A stretch of 64,000 nt of DNA from Camarhynchus parvulus (lineage: Eukaryota; Chordata; Aves; Passeriformes; Thraupidae). Shown here one piece after another: positions 51,091 to 62,459 of this stretch (positions are counted from its first letter, which is position 1; the number at the start of each line of letters is the position of its first letter). The notes under the pieces are model-generated. The model searched no databases, was not told where the DNA came from, and saw nothing but the letters and a program-made list of their open reading frames with translations. The stretch lies in NCBI RefSeq assembly GCF_901933205.1, contig NC_044584.1, positions 9,527,001 to 9,591,000 of the forward strand. The letters are read 5' to 3'. A program made the position numbers and the translations under genes.

Positions 51091-51358
51091 GCTGCTGGGG
51101 CTGGGAATTGGGGTGAGCACCCGGACCAGGGGCTGTGCAGGCTGCTGGGGCTGGGAATTGGGGTGAGCATCCGGACCAGGGGCTGTGCAGGCTGCTGGGG
51201 CTGGGAATTGGGGTGAGCATCCGGACCAGGGGCTGTGCAGGCTGCTGGGGCTGGGAATTGGGGTGAGCATCCGGACCAGGAGCTGTGCAGGCTGCTGGGG
51301 TGGATGGGGTGAGATCCGGACCAGGAGCTGTGCAGGCTGTGGGGGAGGGTGAGACCCG
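51091..51358. repeat. 50-bp G-rich minisatellite upstream of FOXL3
   Basis: Four full 50-bp copies start at 51091, 51141, 51191 and 51241. A 45-bp copy with a small deletion runs 51291-51335, and a degenerate copy ends near 51358. Each unit begins GCTGCTGGGGCTGGGAATTG and ends GGGCTGTGCAG or GAGCTGTGCAG. Copies 2 and 3 appear identical; copy 1 has CACCCGG where the others have CATCCGG. The array starts about 300 bp upstream of the FOXL3 start codon. Each unit has three clustered G-runs on the plus strand. High copy identity suggests recent expansion and likely length polymorphism. Confidence 0.95.
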
Positions 51359-51560
51359 CAGGGCTGTTAGCCGCGCTCCTCTCGCTGGGTGGTCCCGGCT
51401 GGAGAGGGGCCAGCGCTCCCCCAACGCATCCCCAACGTGACAAAGGCAAACAGCATGATGTTAATAAATCATGCTTCAAGGTCCCTGCTTGGAAATTAAA
51501 CTTTGAGAACGGAGCGCAGCTCCCCGCAGCCCCCGTGCGCTCCCCCTCTGGGTTTTTCTC
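51340..51560 (-). promoter_or_regulatory. CpG-enriched segment upstream of FOXL3, candidate promoter/5' region
   Basis: About twelve CpGs fall within some 220 bp, in a window that is otherwise strongly CpG-depleted. The segment lies 0.55-0.77 kb upstream of the FOXL3 ATG, immediately beyond a minisatellite. It contains TCAAGGTCC at 51476-51484, one base from the NR5A1/SF-1 extended half-site TCAAGGTCA. A perfect forkhead-type core ATAAACA lies at 51602-51608. No clear TATA box was chosen. Assignment as the promoter is inferred from position and CpG content only. Confidence 0.35.
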
Positions 51561-54183
51561 TCCTCTTTCTTAATTATTTATTTTCAGAAAACCGACGTAC
51601 AATAAACAGACGTTCCAGGCAGTAATGCACGCTTGTCCTGATCTGCAATCTATAATGCACTATAATAGACATAAATTATATTTCCATGACTAAAGGAAAA
51701 ATCTGTATGTTCAAAGAAAGTAGAACAGAGGGATATGAGGGACTACTGTCAAGCAGGAAAGTAAAAGGAAAATAGCTGTAGGCAGGAGAGCTGCCTGTGT
51801 GGGCTTTGATCTGAAGGATGAATTAGACTAATAGCCCTGTGTGTTGGCATCCAATACTGTAACAATTTAATAGTTTTTCAATGCTTTGGAGTGTTTTCCA
51901 ACAAGTGATGTAAACCAAAGGCATCACGCACCATTTCAGGGGGGACTTAAAAGGTGTGTGCCACATGATAATTAAATTATTTGAAGACAGCTCTCTCCCA
52001 GGAAATAGCCCCAGGAGGAAATGGGTTTTGGAAAAGAGAAAGCAAATTGGTGTGCAGAGAGTTTCCCTGGATGAAAATATAAAAGCGGAACCACTAGCAA
52101 TGCAACTTCTGTTTTCTGTAGCATCTTTCATACAAAGTATGTCCCCGAACCCCTTTTGGAGTTAAAGGATACAATTAGGGGAAAATTCATCTGAGTGATA
52201 AAGAGCCCTTTAAAATGATGCTTTAGTGGCTCCTAGAGTTCTGACAAAGATGGACATAAGGAGGTTTTTGTGTGGAATATAACAAGACATTGTAGCAGGG
52301 CATAGGGGGAAAATATATGGCATGAGAAAAACATATAGATGAGGTGTTTTCTTGGCAATATTAAACCAGAGCAGATAGCCAAAATAAAAATTATCTCCAC
52401 TCTAAAATACATCAATAGGCATATGCATGAGGCAGCCACTGCAGAGGAGGTGTTAATTCAAAGGGTCAGCTACTGCTGCCTAAGGCATTAGCAGGGCTTT
52501 AATACTGAGTAACATAGAGGAGATTCAGTGGAAGAAAATGAAATATATAATGTCTGATCTTCATTCATACTCTGTCCAGCTGGACTAGAAGGTTTAAAGT
52601 AAGGAAGAAGCCAAGTCACAGATATGGGAAGATTCTCCCTCCCTAAAACCCTTGATCCTTGACACAAGTAGATGTCCACTTTGATTTTTAGCAGTGGTTC
52701 TTCTCTTTGGAGGTGTTTTACCTCACTGAAATTCCAATAACATAGACTAAAGACTAAAAAAGATCTTGCTTCTGATTTACAGCAATTCCAAAAAGCAGAA
52801 CTGAGTTGTTTGACTGCTTTTACCCAATCTCTAAACATCTTTTTTTCAGGACTTTGTATTCTATTTATGAAAATTGGCTTAAGAAAAGTCAGACAACACA
52901 CTTTGACCAAAATCCTCACATATTTACTGACAGCATTTAATAGGTGAAATTTTCTGTAATGGCAATTAGAGCAAAGGACTGTAGTGTCATGTATGTAGTA
53001 ATGTTAATTATCTCTATTCCTGCATTTTCTTGCAGGGATGAGTGTAATCCGCTTGTCCATCTCTAGCACATCTGCAATGTGTATTACAGCTCATGGCCAC
53101 TGTATTCCTCCCCCACTGCAGTGGGAAATACACTTGGATTAAACTTCCATCTCAGCAGTTGGTTTGTGAGGCTAAATTGAGCAAAAGCAGTCAGATCATG
53201 GGTTGATGTCCTGGGCATCACCTCAGGGGTGAGTGGGACCATGGGTGGGTGGTGCAGGGGCAGCTTGGCAGGACACAGGAAACTCCTGCCACTGCCATTT
53301 GTGTAACACATCATCTGGGGATAGACATGATCTCTTCCTGAGAGCTGGAGGATTTGGTTTCTGGCTCTGTAAATATCACTGTGTCCACCTGCTGCAAATT
53401 CATACAGACCCTAAGAGGAACACAAACCATTTCTGAGTCCTACAGGATCAGAAACAAATTATATACAATCACTCATAAACTTCTTCTGAAATCCAGATAT
53501 GCAAAAATGGCAGAATATTTCTCAAGGTAATTTTTAAAGCCTGCATGCTTATATTTTATTCCCAAGTGAGTGTTTATGGTCCAATTATAATCCTTGAAAA
53601 TAAAATTCATAAAGAGATGTTAACATACTCTTGTATGTACCATGGTGGAGTGAGCAGGTGCCATGCTTATGGTGGCAGAACATGTTGTACAATAGAATAG
53701 TTTTTTTTACCAGCATCTGTGCAGCCATTACAGTTTAACTAGAGCGACTATAACTCACCCCTGTCATTATCATAAAAACATAATTTTGCCAGGCTAGTGT
53801 TTTCTTATGTTGTATATTTTCAGAACACAAAGTTGTAAACCATTTGATTTGAGATAGTAAATAGGCAATAAAAACACCATGATAGATTTGACTAATTTTT
53901 TTAAACATTGATATTAAAAAGTTATTTGCAATTTTTGTAATTATGACAGAGATCATGAAAGTATTACATTAAATTCAGAAAAGTCATAAATCCAAACAGG
54001 GCTGAATTACTGCTCATTATGGGATAACAGAATAACAGGGAGCACCTCAGTGTTTAGGACTGAATGCTGGCATTCCATCTTCTTACTGGTGTAGACTGGT
54101 GTCTCCCAGCAGCACAACTTCTGCTATTTCTCAGACTTGGTTGCAGTTTAGGACTTTATTCCAAACCTTTTAAATTTATCATA
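51561..54183. other. Intergenic upstream of FOXL3, no gene seen
   Basis: AT-rich sequence starting with a non-repetitive stretch (51.56-51.70 kb) that contains ATAAACA and several TGCATTA-like words. No coding frame is convincing. It may hold FOXL3 upstream control sequence or a non-coding first exon, but nothing in it identifies one. Confidence 0.6.
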
Positions 54184-54430
54184 TAATCATAGAATTATTT
54201 GGAATGGAGGGGACATTTTAAGATCATCTCATATTTCCCCCCTGCCATGAGCAGGGACACCTGTCACTATCCCAGGTTGCTCCAAGCCCCATCCAACCTG
54301 GCCTGGGACACCTCCAGGGATGGGGCAGCCACAGCTTCTCTGGGCAGCCTGTGCCAGGGCCTTCCACCCTCACAGGGAAGAATTTCTTTCTTCTATTCAA
54401 CCTAAATCTTCTTTCTTTCCGTTTAAATCA
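54184..54430 (-). mobile_element. CR1 LINE 3' end fragment
   Basis: The segment begins with AATCATAGAATTATTTGG (the inverted CR1 terminus) and continues through AAGATCATCTC, CTGCCATGAGCAGGGACACC, CAAGCCCCATCCAACCTGG, GATGGGGCAGCCACAGCTTC and CTGTGCCAGGGCC to a run resembling inverted CR1 ORF2 C-terminal sequence. The 3' end is at 54184 and the 5' truncation near 54430. It shares long identical words with the copy at 55.7 kb and belongs to the same subfamily. Confidence 0.92.
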
Positions 54431-55401
54431 GTGAAAACCAGTGCAGTCCTTCAGCAGGCTTTGAATCCCTCAACAACAACCTACACCAGCAGTAAACTGC
54501 TTTATTTTTTGCACTTTGTAGTTCAAGATCTGTCTCTCTGGTGAAGAAGAGAATGGGGGAATGCAGGTTTGTGTGCTCTTTTTCTCATAGTTATTTTGAT
54601 ATGGGATGAGGAGAAGGAGACTTCCCCAAACTTGGATGGGTATTTAGCTCTCCCTATTAAAGATGTCATGGCATTCAACTTGGTGACCCTTTTTCCTAGG
54701 AAAAGGATGAGGCTTGCCTCGCTGCCCACCTGAATTTCACCCTAAATATCTCTCTGCTTCACCCACATCCATCAGCTGAATTCCTTTCCCTTCTGCATCT
54801 CCTTTGTGTTCACATGCTGAACTTCATGGAAATAAAATTTCCACCGCAATTTGTGGTTTTCTGCTGGAGTTCAGTGAGAATTGTTTATATTTCCTAGCTA
54901 GGGGGTTATTTGGAAAAGCATTCCTCATCTGTAGGCCTTCTAGCTGCAGCAGTGTAGAGCTCATGCATAAAACACAGCACGTGTTTCTACCAAAACAGGA
55001 ACGTGGACAAGAAACCTTCAATGAGAATTCATTGCATCAGAGGTGGTAAATAGTGAGCAACTACAGACACTCAGACATTTTATCCCTGCCCTAGCTGGAT
55101 GAGGAGATTCACAAGGCACATGTGAAAATCCAGTTCTGGAGATTCTCAGTTGTGTTTTGGCAGTGAAGAATAGGAAAAGGAGGATTCCCAGGGTGAAAAG
55201 TCAGTTGTTCTACCTACTCTAGTGTTGTGAGTCTGTTGCTGTCATGAATTCATGGCTTCAGAGGCAGTGGAGGGAGAATGTGGACAAGTCTCTAGCTTTT
55301 AGACACTTATTAAGTGAAATTCTGCAATTTTTCTAACACATTTTCTACTTAAACCCAAATTTAATGGGTTTAATATTTTAAAAGCTTAAAAAATAATTGG
55401 A

Positions 55402-55419
55402 AAATAAATAAATAAATAG
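55402..55419. repeat. (AATA)4 microsatellite
   Basis: A short perfect AATA run lies in A-rich sequence. It is simple sequence only. Confidence 0.8.
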
Positions 55420-55684
55420 TCACTTTTGGTTTGAAAAAATTGGGTTGACCCAAAAGGACTATTAAAATTTTATATTCTGTCCTTTGCTGGAGGGGTGTTG
55501 GTGGCTAAAAGGATATATCCCTGCTTCTCTCTTTGATATGGATACATGAGGCAGAGGTTCAGAGTTTGTGTGCTTGTGATTTGGTATTCTTCTCTTTGGC
55601 AGCACAAAATTAAATCCCTCTGTCTGAGATTGCAGATAGAAACACAGGAGGGGATGTGCAAGCTTGCACCAGCGACCTGCCAAG

Positions 55685-55898
55685 AAATCACAGAATGGTT
55701 TGGGTTGGAAAGGACCTTCAAGCTCATCTCATTCCACCCCTGCCATGGACAGGGACACCTTCCACTATCCCAGGCTGCTCCAAGCCCCATCCAGCCTGGC
55801 CTTGGACACTGCCAGGGATGGGGCAGCCACAGCTTCTCTGGGCAACCTGTGCCAGGGCCTCACAGCCAAGAATTTTTTCTTAATATATAGTCTACCCT
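55685..55898 (-). mobile_element. CR1 LINE 3' end fragment
   Basis: The segment begins AATCACAGAATGGTTTGGG and continues GGAAAGGACCTTCAAGCTC, CCCCTGCCATGGACAGGGAC, CAGGCTGCTCCAAGCCCC and GATGGGGCAGCCACAGCTTC. It is an inverted CR1 tail closer to consensus than the other copies, so probably the youngest in the window. It is truncated after about 210 bp. The short ORFs across it are not genes. Confidence 0.93.
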
Positions 55899-56971
55899 AT
55901 ATATTAGTGGGATTTTTCCTGCCTCAGCTATGAAAGCCTCTGAAATCCTGATCCATGGGGCTTTTGGAGGCAAGAAGGAATAGCTGAGGGTAAGTTAGGA
56001 GGTGATGCTCACTCTTTGCCACACAGAGCACCTCTTGGACTGGCACCACATTCATCCCCCAGCTCAGTGTGAGTTTGTTTACCAGACATGGACACAGCCC
56101 TGGCACAGCTGCCTCACCTCATCCTGGCCATTGCTCATTCCAGCTGTCCAGAATCATTTGGCTAAAGGCCTCCCTTCATACATTGTTTGAATCCTGCACC
56201 AGACACAGCTAATAACTCGGGCCAGGAAACTTGTTCCAGATGTTAATTAACTCCCTCTGCATTAACTGGAATCACACAATTAAGGCCTGATTATTTATAA
56301 AACCATTTTGTCAAGAGAATTAGGAGAATTAGAAACATCCTGGCTCACACTTTCACACAAATGTCCATGTGCTGTTAAACTGTGGAAACTGGCACGACTT
56401 GCCCCACACATTTATTTTCAGTCATCATAATTATTCCAGAGGAGAAGGGGCAAGAGTCAGCCAGGCATGGAGGAGCAGCACTGGAGCAAAGGAACAGATT
56501 CTCAGCTGAGCAAAGGTCTGCTGCTGTGGTACCAGCATCCCTCAGAGATTCCTGTCAGCTATGCCACAGGCAGGGTGTCTTTCTACGGCCCTCAAGCTCA
56601 GTGATGCTCAGACACAAATTGCAATATTTAGGGACTCAGGAGCTGAGGGCCAGAGCTGGGTCTGTGGTGCTTTGTCAGCTCTCTGCCACACATTCATTGG
56701 TTTAAGGGATTTTTCTGGGGGTCACACAAGCACTTGACAAATCCAAAACAGCAGATTTGAACTAATCCAAAGCTGTTCCTCCCATCTGCCTTGCACACAT
56801 TTCAGACAATCTGGGTGATTTCATTCTCTGATATGGACAAAATGGACAAATTCAAGGCAAACAAATGTAAGGAGCACAAGCTTTGCCCGAGCTGGCTGGA
56901 CACACATGGACCTGCAAGTGCAAAGGGAATGAATGCCCCATGGTGGTGCAGTGGGTGGATGGGGAGGGGAG

Positions 56972-57098
56972 TGGATGGATGGATGGATGGATGGATGGAT
57001 GGATGGATGGATGGATGGATGGATGGATGGATGGATGGATGGATGGATGGATGGATGGATGGATGGATGGATGGATGGATGGATGGATGGATGGATGG
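56972..57098. repeat. (TGGA)n tetranucleotide microsatellite
   Basis: A perfect TGGA/TCCA array of about 32 units (127 bp) has no interruption. It is flanked on both sides by related G-rich sequence (GGTGGATGGGGAGGGG before, GATGGGGAGGGAG after). The uninterrupted length predicts high mutability. It reads open in every frame because the unit has no stop, so the WMDG and SIHP repeat ORFs across it are artefacts. Confidence 0.99.
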
Positions 57099-58486
57099 GG
57101 AGGGAGCTCTGAGCAGCTGGAGCCCATGCACAGCAGTGTCTGTGTCTCCAGCCCCAGAGCTGTTCCCTGGGAGCAGCTGTGACCCTGCAGGGACTCTGAA
57201 TCAAGGCTCAGTGGTCAGTTGGAGTCAAGGATCCGCTGATGGATCGGCCAAGGGCAGGCTCAGCAGGGCATGGTCACTCACTGCCTCTTCCTGGACCCTA
57301 CTGACACCTTCACTGTCACAAACCCTGCACCTCAGGTAGCAGGAGGGATAGGGAGAGGCAGCAATGTGTTTTGCTGATTTTATTTTCATTTGAAAGTAGT
57401 AATTCATTCCAGTTCACTTACTCACAGCTCTCTCCCATGCAGAGGTTTTCTGGGAGCTGCATGAACAATCCCAAAACAATGCAGATCAAACTGGCAGGGG
57501 AAAAGCAACTGGAAACTGGCCCCTGTGCAAGTGCTGGTGTTTCTTTAGGGGAAGGGGATGGCAGGCAGGAACACCACCTTCCTTCAGAACTGAGTGCAGG
57601 ATTACCTCCCCCCAGGTTCTCAGTGTACTGGTTTCTCTTTGGTATAATCCCTTCCAATTTCTCCATAAGGTGCAACCTGTGGATGCACAAACCCCCAGGA
57701 CAGTCCAGTTTTCCACAATCCCCACCTTTATAATAGGATCACATTTTATGATCTGATTCCCAAGTCTTAATTACCAAGTGACAATAATATTTCATCATTG
57801 CCAATATGATTTCTTCCCTTGCATAACTCACCCCTCCTCACTCACAATTCTGATTTGATGTATTTCTCCCTGTAAGTAAATTCAATTATCAAGGATTTTC
57901 TTCATCCTGAAAAAAAAACAGTTCATGTTTTGATAATACCAGTTAAACTATTCAACTTCCTTCCAGGATAAACACTTGATGGTTAATGTGTCAGGGACAT
58001 GGGATTATATTTTCCTCAAAGCCAGACATAAACTGCCTTCTCTTCCTCTGAATTAGAATTACCATTCACCGTTCACCATTTATCATCCTTCAAGTATTTG
58101 GTTTTCCACCACATGAAAGCCACTTGCAGCAGAGAACCAGAGCTAACATTGTATTCTGAGGTTACTGCTGATAGCTCCTTAAAGAGGTGTGAACTCCCTC
58201 CTTGCTTTTTTCCATCCTTTTCATCTTATGAGAGGCTTTCTGATGCACACAGCAGAGTCTAAAGAGAAATAAGCTTTGATCTCTGCCACCTCGAGTGCAT
58301 CCTCACCATCAGTAATTTCAGGTGAAAGTATTTGTAGAGTAATGCTAGTCCTCAGTGCTGCTGAATTTAGCAAGGTTGGGAGCTTTGCTGTGTGCCTGTT
58401 TGTGAAGTCATGGTTTATGTTTGAGCTAGTTAAGTGTAATAAATATAAACCAGCTTTTTTTCTGCTTCTTCTCATTAAGTTTTGAC

Positions 58487-58555
58487 TTTAGATTATTTAT
58501 TATTTAGATTATTTATTATTATTTAGATTATTTTTTATTATTTAGATTATTTTTC
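58487..58555. repeat. AT-rich short tandem repeat (TTTAGATTATT)
   Basis: TTTAGATT recurs at 58487, 58503, 58522 and 58541, with spacing of 16, 19 and 19 bp separated by TTATTATT-type filler. It looks like local slippage expansion. Confidence 0.9.
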
Positions 58556-59220
58556 TTCATCAGTTATCAGTTTGAAATTTTGTTGGGATGTAAAAGTGAC
58601 TGCAGCCAACTTGTAGCACTAAAAGTTTTTCATTTTCAGTGTCTTTTAGGTAGGTGAATTTAACAAAATGGACCTTCAAGAAGCCAAGTATTTTAATGGA
58701 AGCTCAGCTTCTTCCCATTAATCTGGTGTATGGTGCTTTTAGAAATATATAGGCAAGATCTCAGTAAACCACACGTCTTGATTAAGAGTAGATTTTGTTA
58801 TTTGAGAGTCAAATCCTGTGTATTTTCTGACTAACCTTTTCTGCAGCAGCTCATTTGGCTGTGTGTAAGTGAAGGGCTGGTTATTCACAAGCACATCTCT
58901 CTGTTAATGAGTATTTGTGAGAGTAGTTTATTTTTCTTTATTATCTTCTTTATTTTCCAAGTTGTTCCTCGATTCCTATGAATAATTCTCAGGAGTTCTG
59001 AATTTAGAAATTATGGTCCTAATTCTTGAGCCCTGGCTAGAATGCTTTTAGGGAAATAATAGAAGATGATTTATAGTATTTTGCTGCTGGTGTGAATTTC
59101 CAGGCAAACAGCAATTTATGAAACTTCAAGGATTCAGGGACTTTGTATTTGGCTGTGAATGATCCAAAACTAAAAAAAACCAAAAATCTGGGAAATCACA
59201 GGGGAGCCAAGTCAGCACTT

Positions 59221-59252
59221 TTTAGGAATATCTTGTGGAAGATATTCCTAAA
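59221..59252. repeat. Perfect inverted repeat: 14-bp arms, 4-nt loop
   Basis: TTTAGGAATATCTT at 59221-59234 and its exact reverse complement at 59239-59252 flank the loop GTGG. No arm mismatch is present and the pairing stops abruptly at both outer ends. No flanking coding region or terminator context exists, so function is unknown. Confidence 0.97.
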
Positions 59253-59844
59253 TCCAACATCTTCTGCGCTCACATGCTCCAATAGCAGTGAGTGGCCCCC
59301 AAAGTAAAGAAAGCCCAACATCTCTTCCTACAGCTGCAACCCAGCCCTGTGGTGAAATTGGCATTTTATCAGGTATTCTGCAGCATGGAGCTCCACCAGC
59401 AACAGAGCTATTCTGTGCCCCTTCTGCTGCCCCCAGCACAGTCTGCAGCCACAACCCCAGGGGCACCCAAATAGCCCAAAGCTGCCCTTGGCACACAGAG
59501 CCCCAGAGGACTTGGGGGAGCTGACACCACGGCAGCTGCTGGGTGAATGGGAGCAGAGCAGGAGGAGCTGTGTGGGTGGTGACAAAGGCAGTCACCAGGA
59601 AACAACAAGGAGTGTGTCTATATATATATTTAATTGCAGATCCCGTTGTTAATGATACTCTAAAGGAGGAACTTTGGGGTTACCATTTGTAGGCTGGTCC
59701 TCAGCAGGGTGATCAGTGGGTGGAGGTGAGATATGGATTATTTCAAACATTTTTTCAACCATATTTTCCACTTCATCCATATTTTCCAACCATTTTTTCA
59801 ACCATAATTTCTTCAAAGCTGCTTAGGAGTCTTGACAAATTGAC

Positions 59845-59861
59845 TTTTTTTTTTTTTTTTT
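59845..59861. repeat. T17 homopolymer
   Basis: An uninterrupted run of 17 T lies just downstream of a locally repetitive stretch in which ATTTTTTCAACCAT-like words recur (59740-59815). Confidence 0.9.
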
Positions 59862-61045
59862 GTTCAATACCAGTCAATTTGGAAAATAAAAAGATAGCAA
59901 AAAGGGATTTTAAATGGTCAGATCCTACAAGAGAGTCCTGGTTATTTCACTTCTTATCTCTAGTTTTATTCCACCCAAGAAACACTGCCCATGCTGAAAT
60001 GATAAGCAGTGATCTGCAGGACCAGTGATCCCACTCTGTAAGCTGCCTTTTCCATCAGCACCCAACAGCAGAGCTCTCTGCTGACTTACCTGGGCTTGGT
60101 GGCTCTTTGTGATTTCCTCAGGGAGTTTGGGAAAGGCCTGAAGCAGCCCCTCTGCTGCCTGAGATGGGCTTTGGGCTGCTAAAGGCCATTTGTGCTGTGG
60201 CAGCAGCCTACAAACAGAAAAAAACTTGAGAATTGCTCAGATTCATTGGTGCTGACAAAGGACACCGGGGTGGGGAAAGGGTTTGTAGGATGCAGGATGC
60301 AAAGAAGGCAAATTTTCACTTAAAATAAGCACAGAATCCTATTCTGGCATGTGCTGCAGAGAGATGTGCTGGTGGTGCATCACTCTGCCCTGGTGGTTGG
60401 GAAAACTGGAGCATGGGAGTTTTAGGAGTCATACAATGTGCTTTGAGCTATTCTGCACTAACTCAATTTGGGAGGGAACACATCTTTTTTGTTCATTTTA
60501 TCCCATAAGTAAAAATCAGGCACCAGGATGAGAAGATTGTATAAAGGGTATCTGAATTATGAACTCTTATTTGCATTTTGAAATAGAACTCCGCAGAAAT
60601 CTTGGATCCTAAAACCCTCTAAATTTGGAGCATGCAGAATTCATCTCAGTTTTTTGTGGTTAATGGCTTATATATCTCTATCTTTTGTGGGTAAAGCATA
60701 TTCTAGGAAAAAAATAAATAAAAGCATTGCAGCTTTTAATGTTTGTTTGCTGAACAGCATTGAGCAGAGAGCCAGAAATGTATTTAGAGTCATTCGCCTG
60801 GAATATGAGTGGGGATAGACATGTTCTTAATTAACTCCTGGAGTTTAGAAGATTGTTTCCCAAGGTTATTTTTGGTTGCTGAAGTCTGGATCTGAAGCTT
60901 GTTGCCTGGCTCCAGCCCCAATGCATTCATATCTGATCTGGGCAGTTTAGAACTCAATCTTTATTTGGAAGAAAAGAAGAGCAACCATTCCCCAGTTTGA
61001 AGGGGTGTCCCCAGTTTTCCTTAGGACAGTGTGAAGCTGTTTGAG

Positions 61046-61106
61046 CCATCTGAGTCTTACAAACATCTCCCCATCTTGCAGCAATCTGAGTCTTACAAAC
61101 ATCTCT
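61046..61106. repeat. Short direct duplication, about 35-bp period
   Basis: ATCTGAGTCTTACAAACATC occurs twice within about 60 bp, each time followed by CTCC or TCTCC and a TGCAG. It is a simple two-copy tandem duplication with no sign of coding. Confidence 0.75.
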
Positions 61107-61749
61107 CCTGCAGCTTGTCAGTGTATTTTGCTGCCAGATGGGAAACCTCTGAATTTCCCAGGGGTGTCTAAGGAAAAGACAGCACCTTTGGGGAAGAGCA
61201 CTCAGCTGAATAGATTCCTCATCCTGTTGCCCTACTCTGGCATCAGCTCCCCCATGCTGGGTGCTCACACGGCACAAGGTGGGCCATGGTGGGAGAAGAG
61301 ATGGGAGGGGAAATGGGGACATGCTGGAGTGGGAATGGTGCCCCAATTAGGAGCGCCTGATTATCCATTTGGAGGTTATTTAACACAATTCAAAGGGGCT
61401 GCACTGCTGTAAATGCTCAGTATTCAGAAGAAACAGCTAGCTTGTCCATTCTGAGGAAGCTAATCCAGTGGAGATAATGAAATCATCCTAAAAATCAGCA
61501 TTGCACGAGGTCATCAGAAGCAATTTGGTTTCAAGTTGTGACATCAAATTGCATTCAGGAACTGGCAAAAATGGGAATTGCATGAAGACATAGTCTATCT
61601 GCATCAGGAAGTTTCTTGCCTCAATGTCTAGGCTTATTTCAAACAGTTCTAGCAGCAGTTGAAACTGTTATTGAATTAATATTATTGATGATTTCTTTAT
61701 TAGCTGATGGGAAAGCTGAATTTGGACTTACTGTCTGTCTGGGACATCA

Positions 61750-62096
61750 CACTGACCTGCATTTTGGAGGCAGAGATTGGTGGATTTGCCAAGCTTCCCT
61801 GCTTCCCAGACATGCTCCAGCACTTCAGTGTCTTTCTTGTCATGAGGGGCCCCAAACTCAATCCAGGATTTGAGGTGTGGCCAGCACAGAGGGACAATCC
61901 CTGCCCTGGTCCTGCTGGCCAAACTATTGATCCTGGCCAGGTTCCATTGGCCTTCTTGGCCACCTGGACACACCTGCTCATGTTCATTCACCAGGTGCTT
62001 TCTCACTGGGCAGCTTTCCAAGCACTCTGCCCCAGTCCTGCAGCACTGCAGAGCTTGTTGTGACCCAAACGCAGGACCTGGTGCTGAGCTGTGGCT
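61750..62096 (-). mobile_element. CR1-type LINE fragment, larger, internally deleted
   Basis: The order of words (GTCTTTCTTGTCATGAGGGG, TTTGAGGTGTGGCCAGCACA, GACAATCCCTGCCCTGGTCC, CATTGGCCTTCTTGGCCACC, TGCTCATGTTCA, GGGCAGCTTTCCA, GTTGTGACCC, CAGGACC) matches an avian CR1 internal region read on the minus strand. Relative to the usual order, the piece naming the CCCCCAGGTCC word is missing after TGTTCATTCACCAGGTG, so there is an internal deletion. Limits are approximate. All frames are broken. Confidence 0.75.
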
Positions 62097-62438
62097 GGAT
62101 GTGTTAATAACCTGATAATAAACTGATTAATGGTTTGATATATCAGATGTCACACTGCAAAGCAAGAAATACTTCCCTTGCCAAATAAGAGGTCACTACC
62201 AAGCTTAATGTGAATTTAATAAGAGCGCACACACAGCTGCTGGCTCCAGGTGGTGGGCACAGGTCAGGGCCATGCCATTTGCTCACCTTGACAGCAATTC
62301 ACACAAAGACAGGAAAATCTTTCAAGCAGCGTGTGCTCCTGCAGAGCTGCCCTGATGATAGCAGGGATATGGGAGTATTGTCTGTGCAGTGGGACAGAGC
62401 AATGTCTCCATCACTGGAACCATCCCGAGCTGGGTGAA

Positions 62439-62459
62439 GCTGCTGCTGCTGCTGCTGCC
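62439..62459. repeat. (GCT)6 trinucleotide run
   Basis: Six perfect GCT copies are followed by GCC. A T/C-rich low-complexity tract lies just downstream (62515-62560). Confidence 0.85.

Noticed and set aside
50894..51479. Minus-strand ORFs with repeated PAACTAPGPDAHPNSQPQQ-like peptides
   Set aside because: They are a product of the 50-bp minisatellite, whose unit is not a multiple of three and has no stop on that strand.
56791..57339. ORFs of WMDG and SIHP repeats
   Set aside because: They are translation of the (TGGA)n microsatellite.
61700..62115. Overlapping ORFs on both strands near 61.7-62.1 kb
   Set aside because: They fall inside a decayed CR1 fragment and match no host gene.
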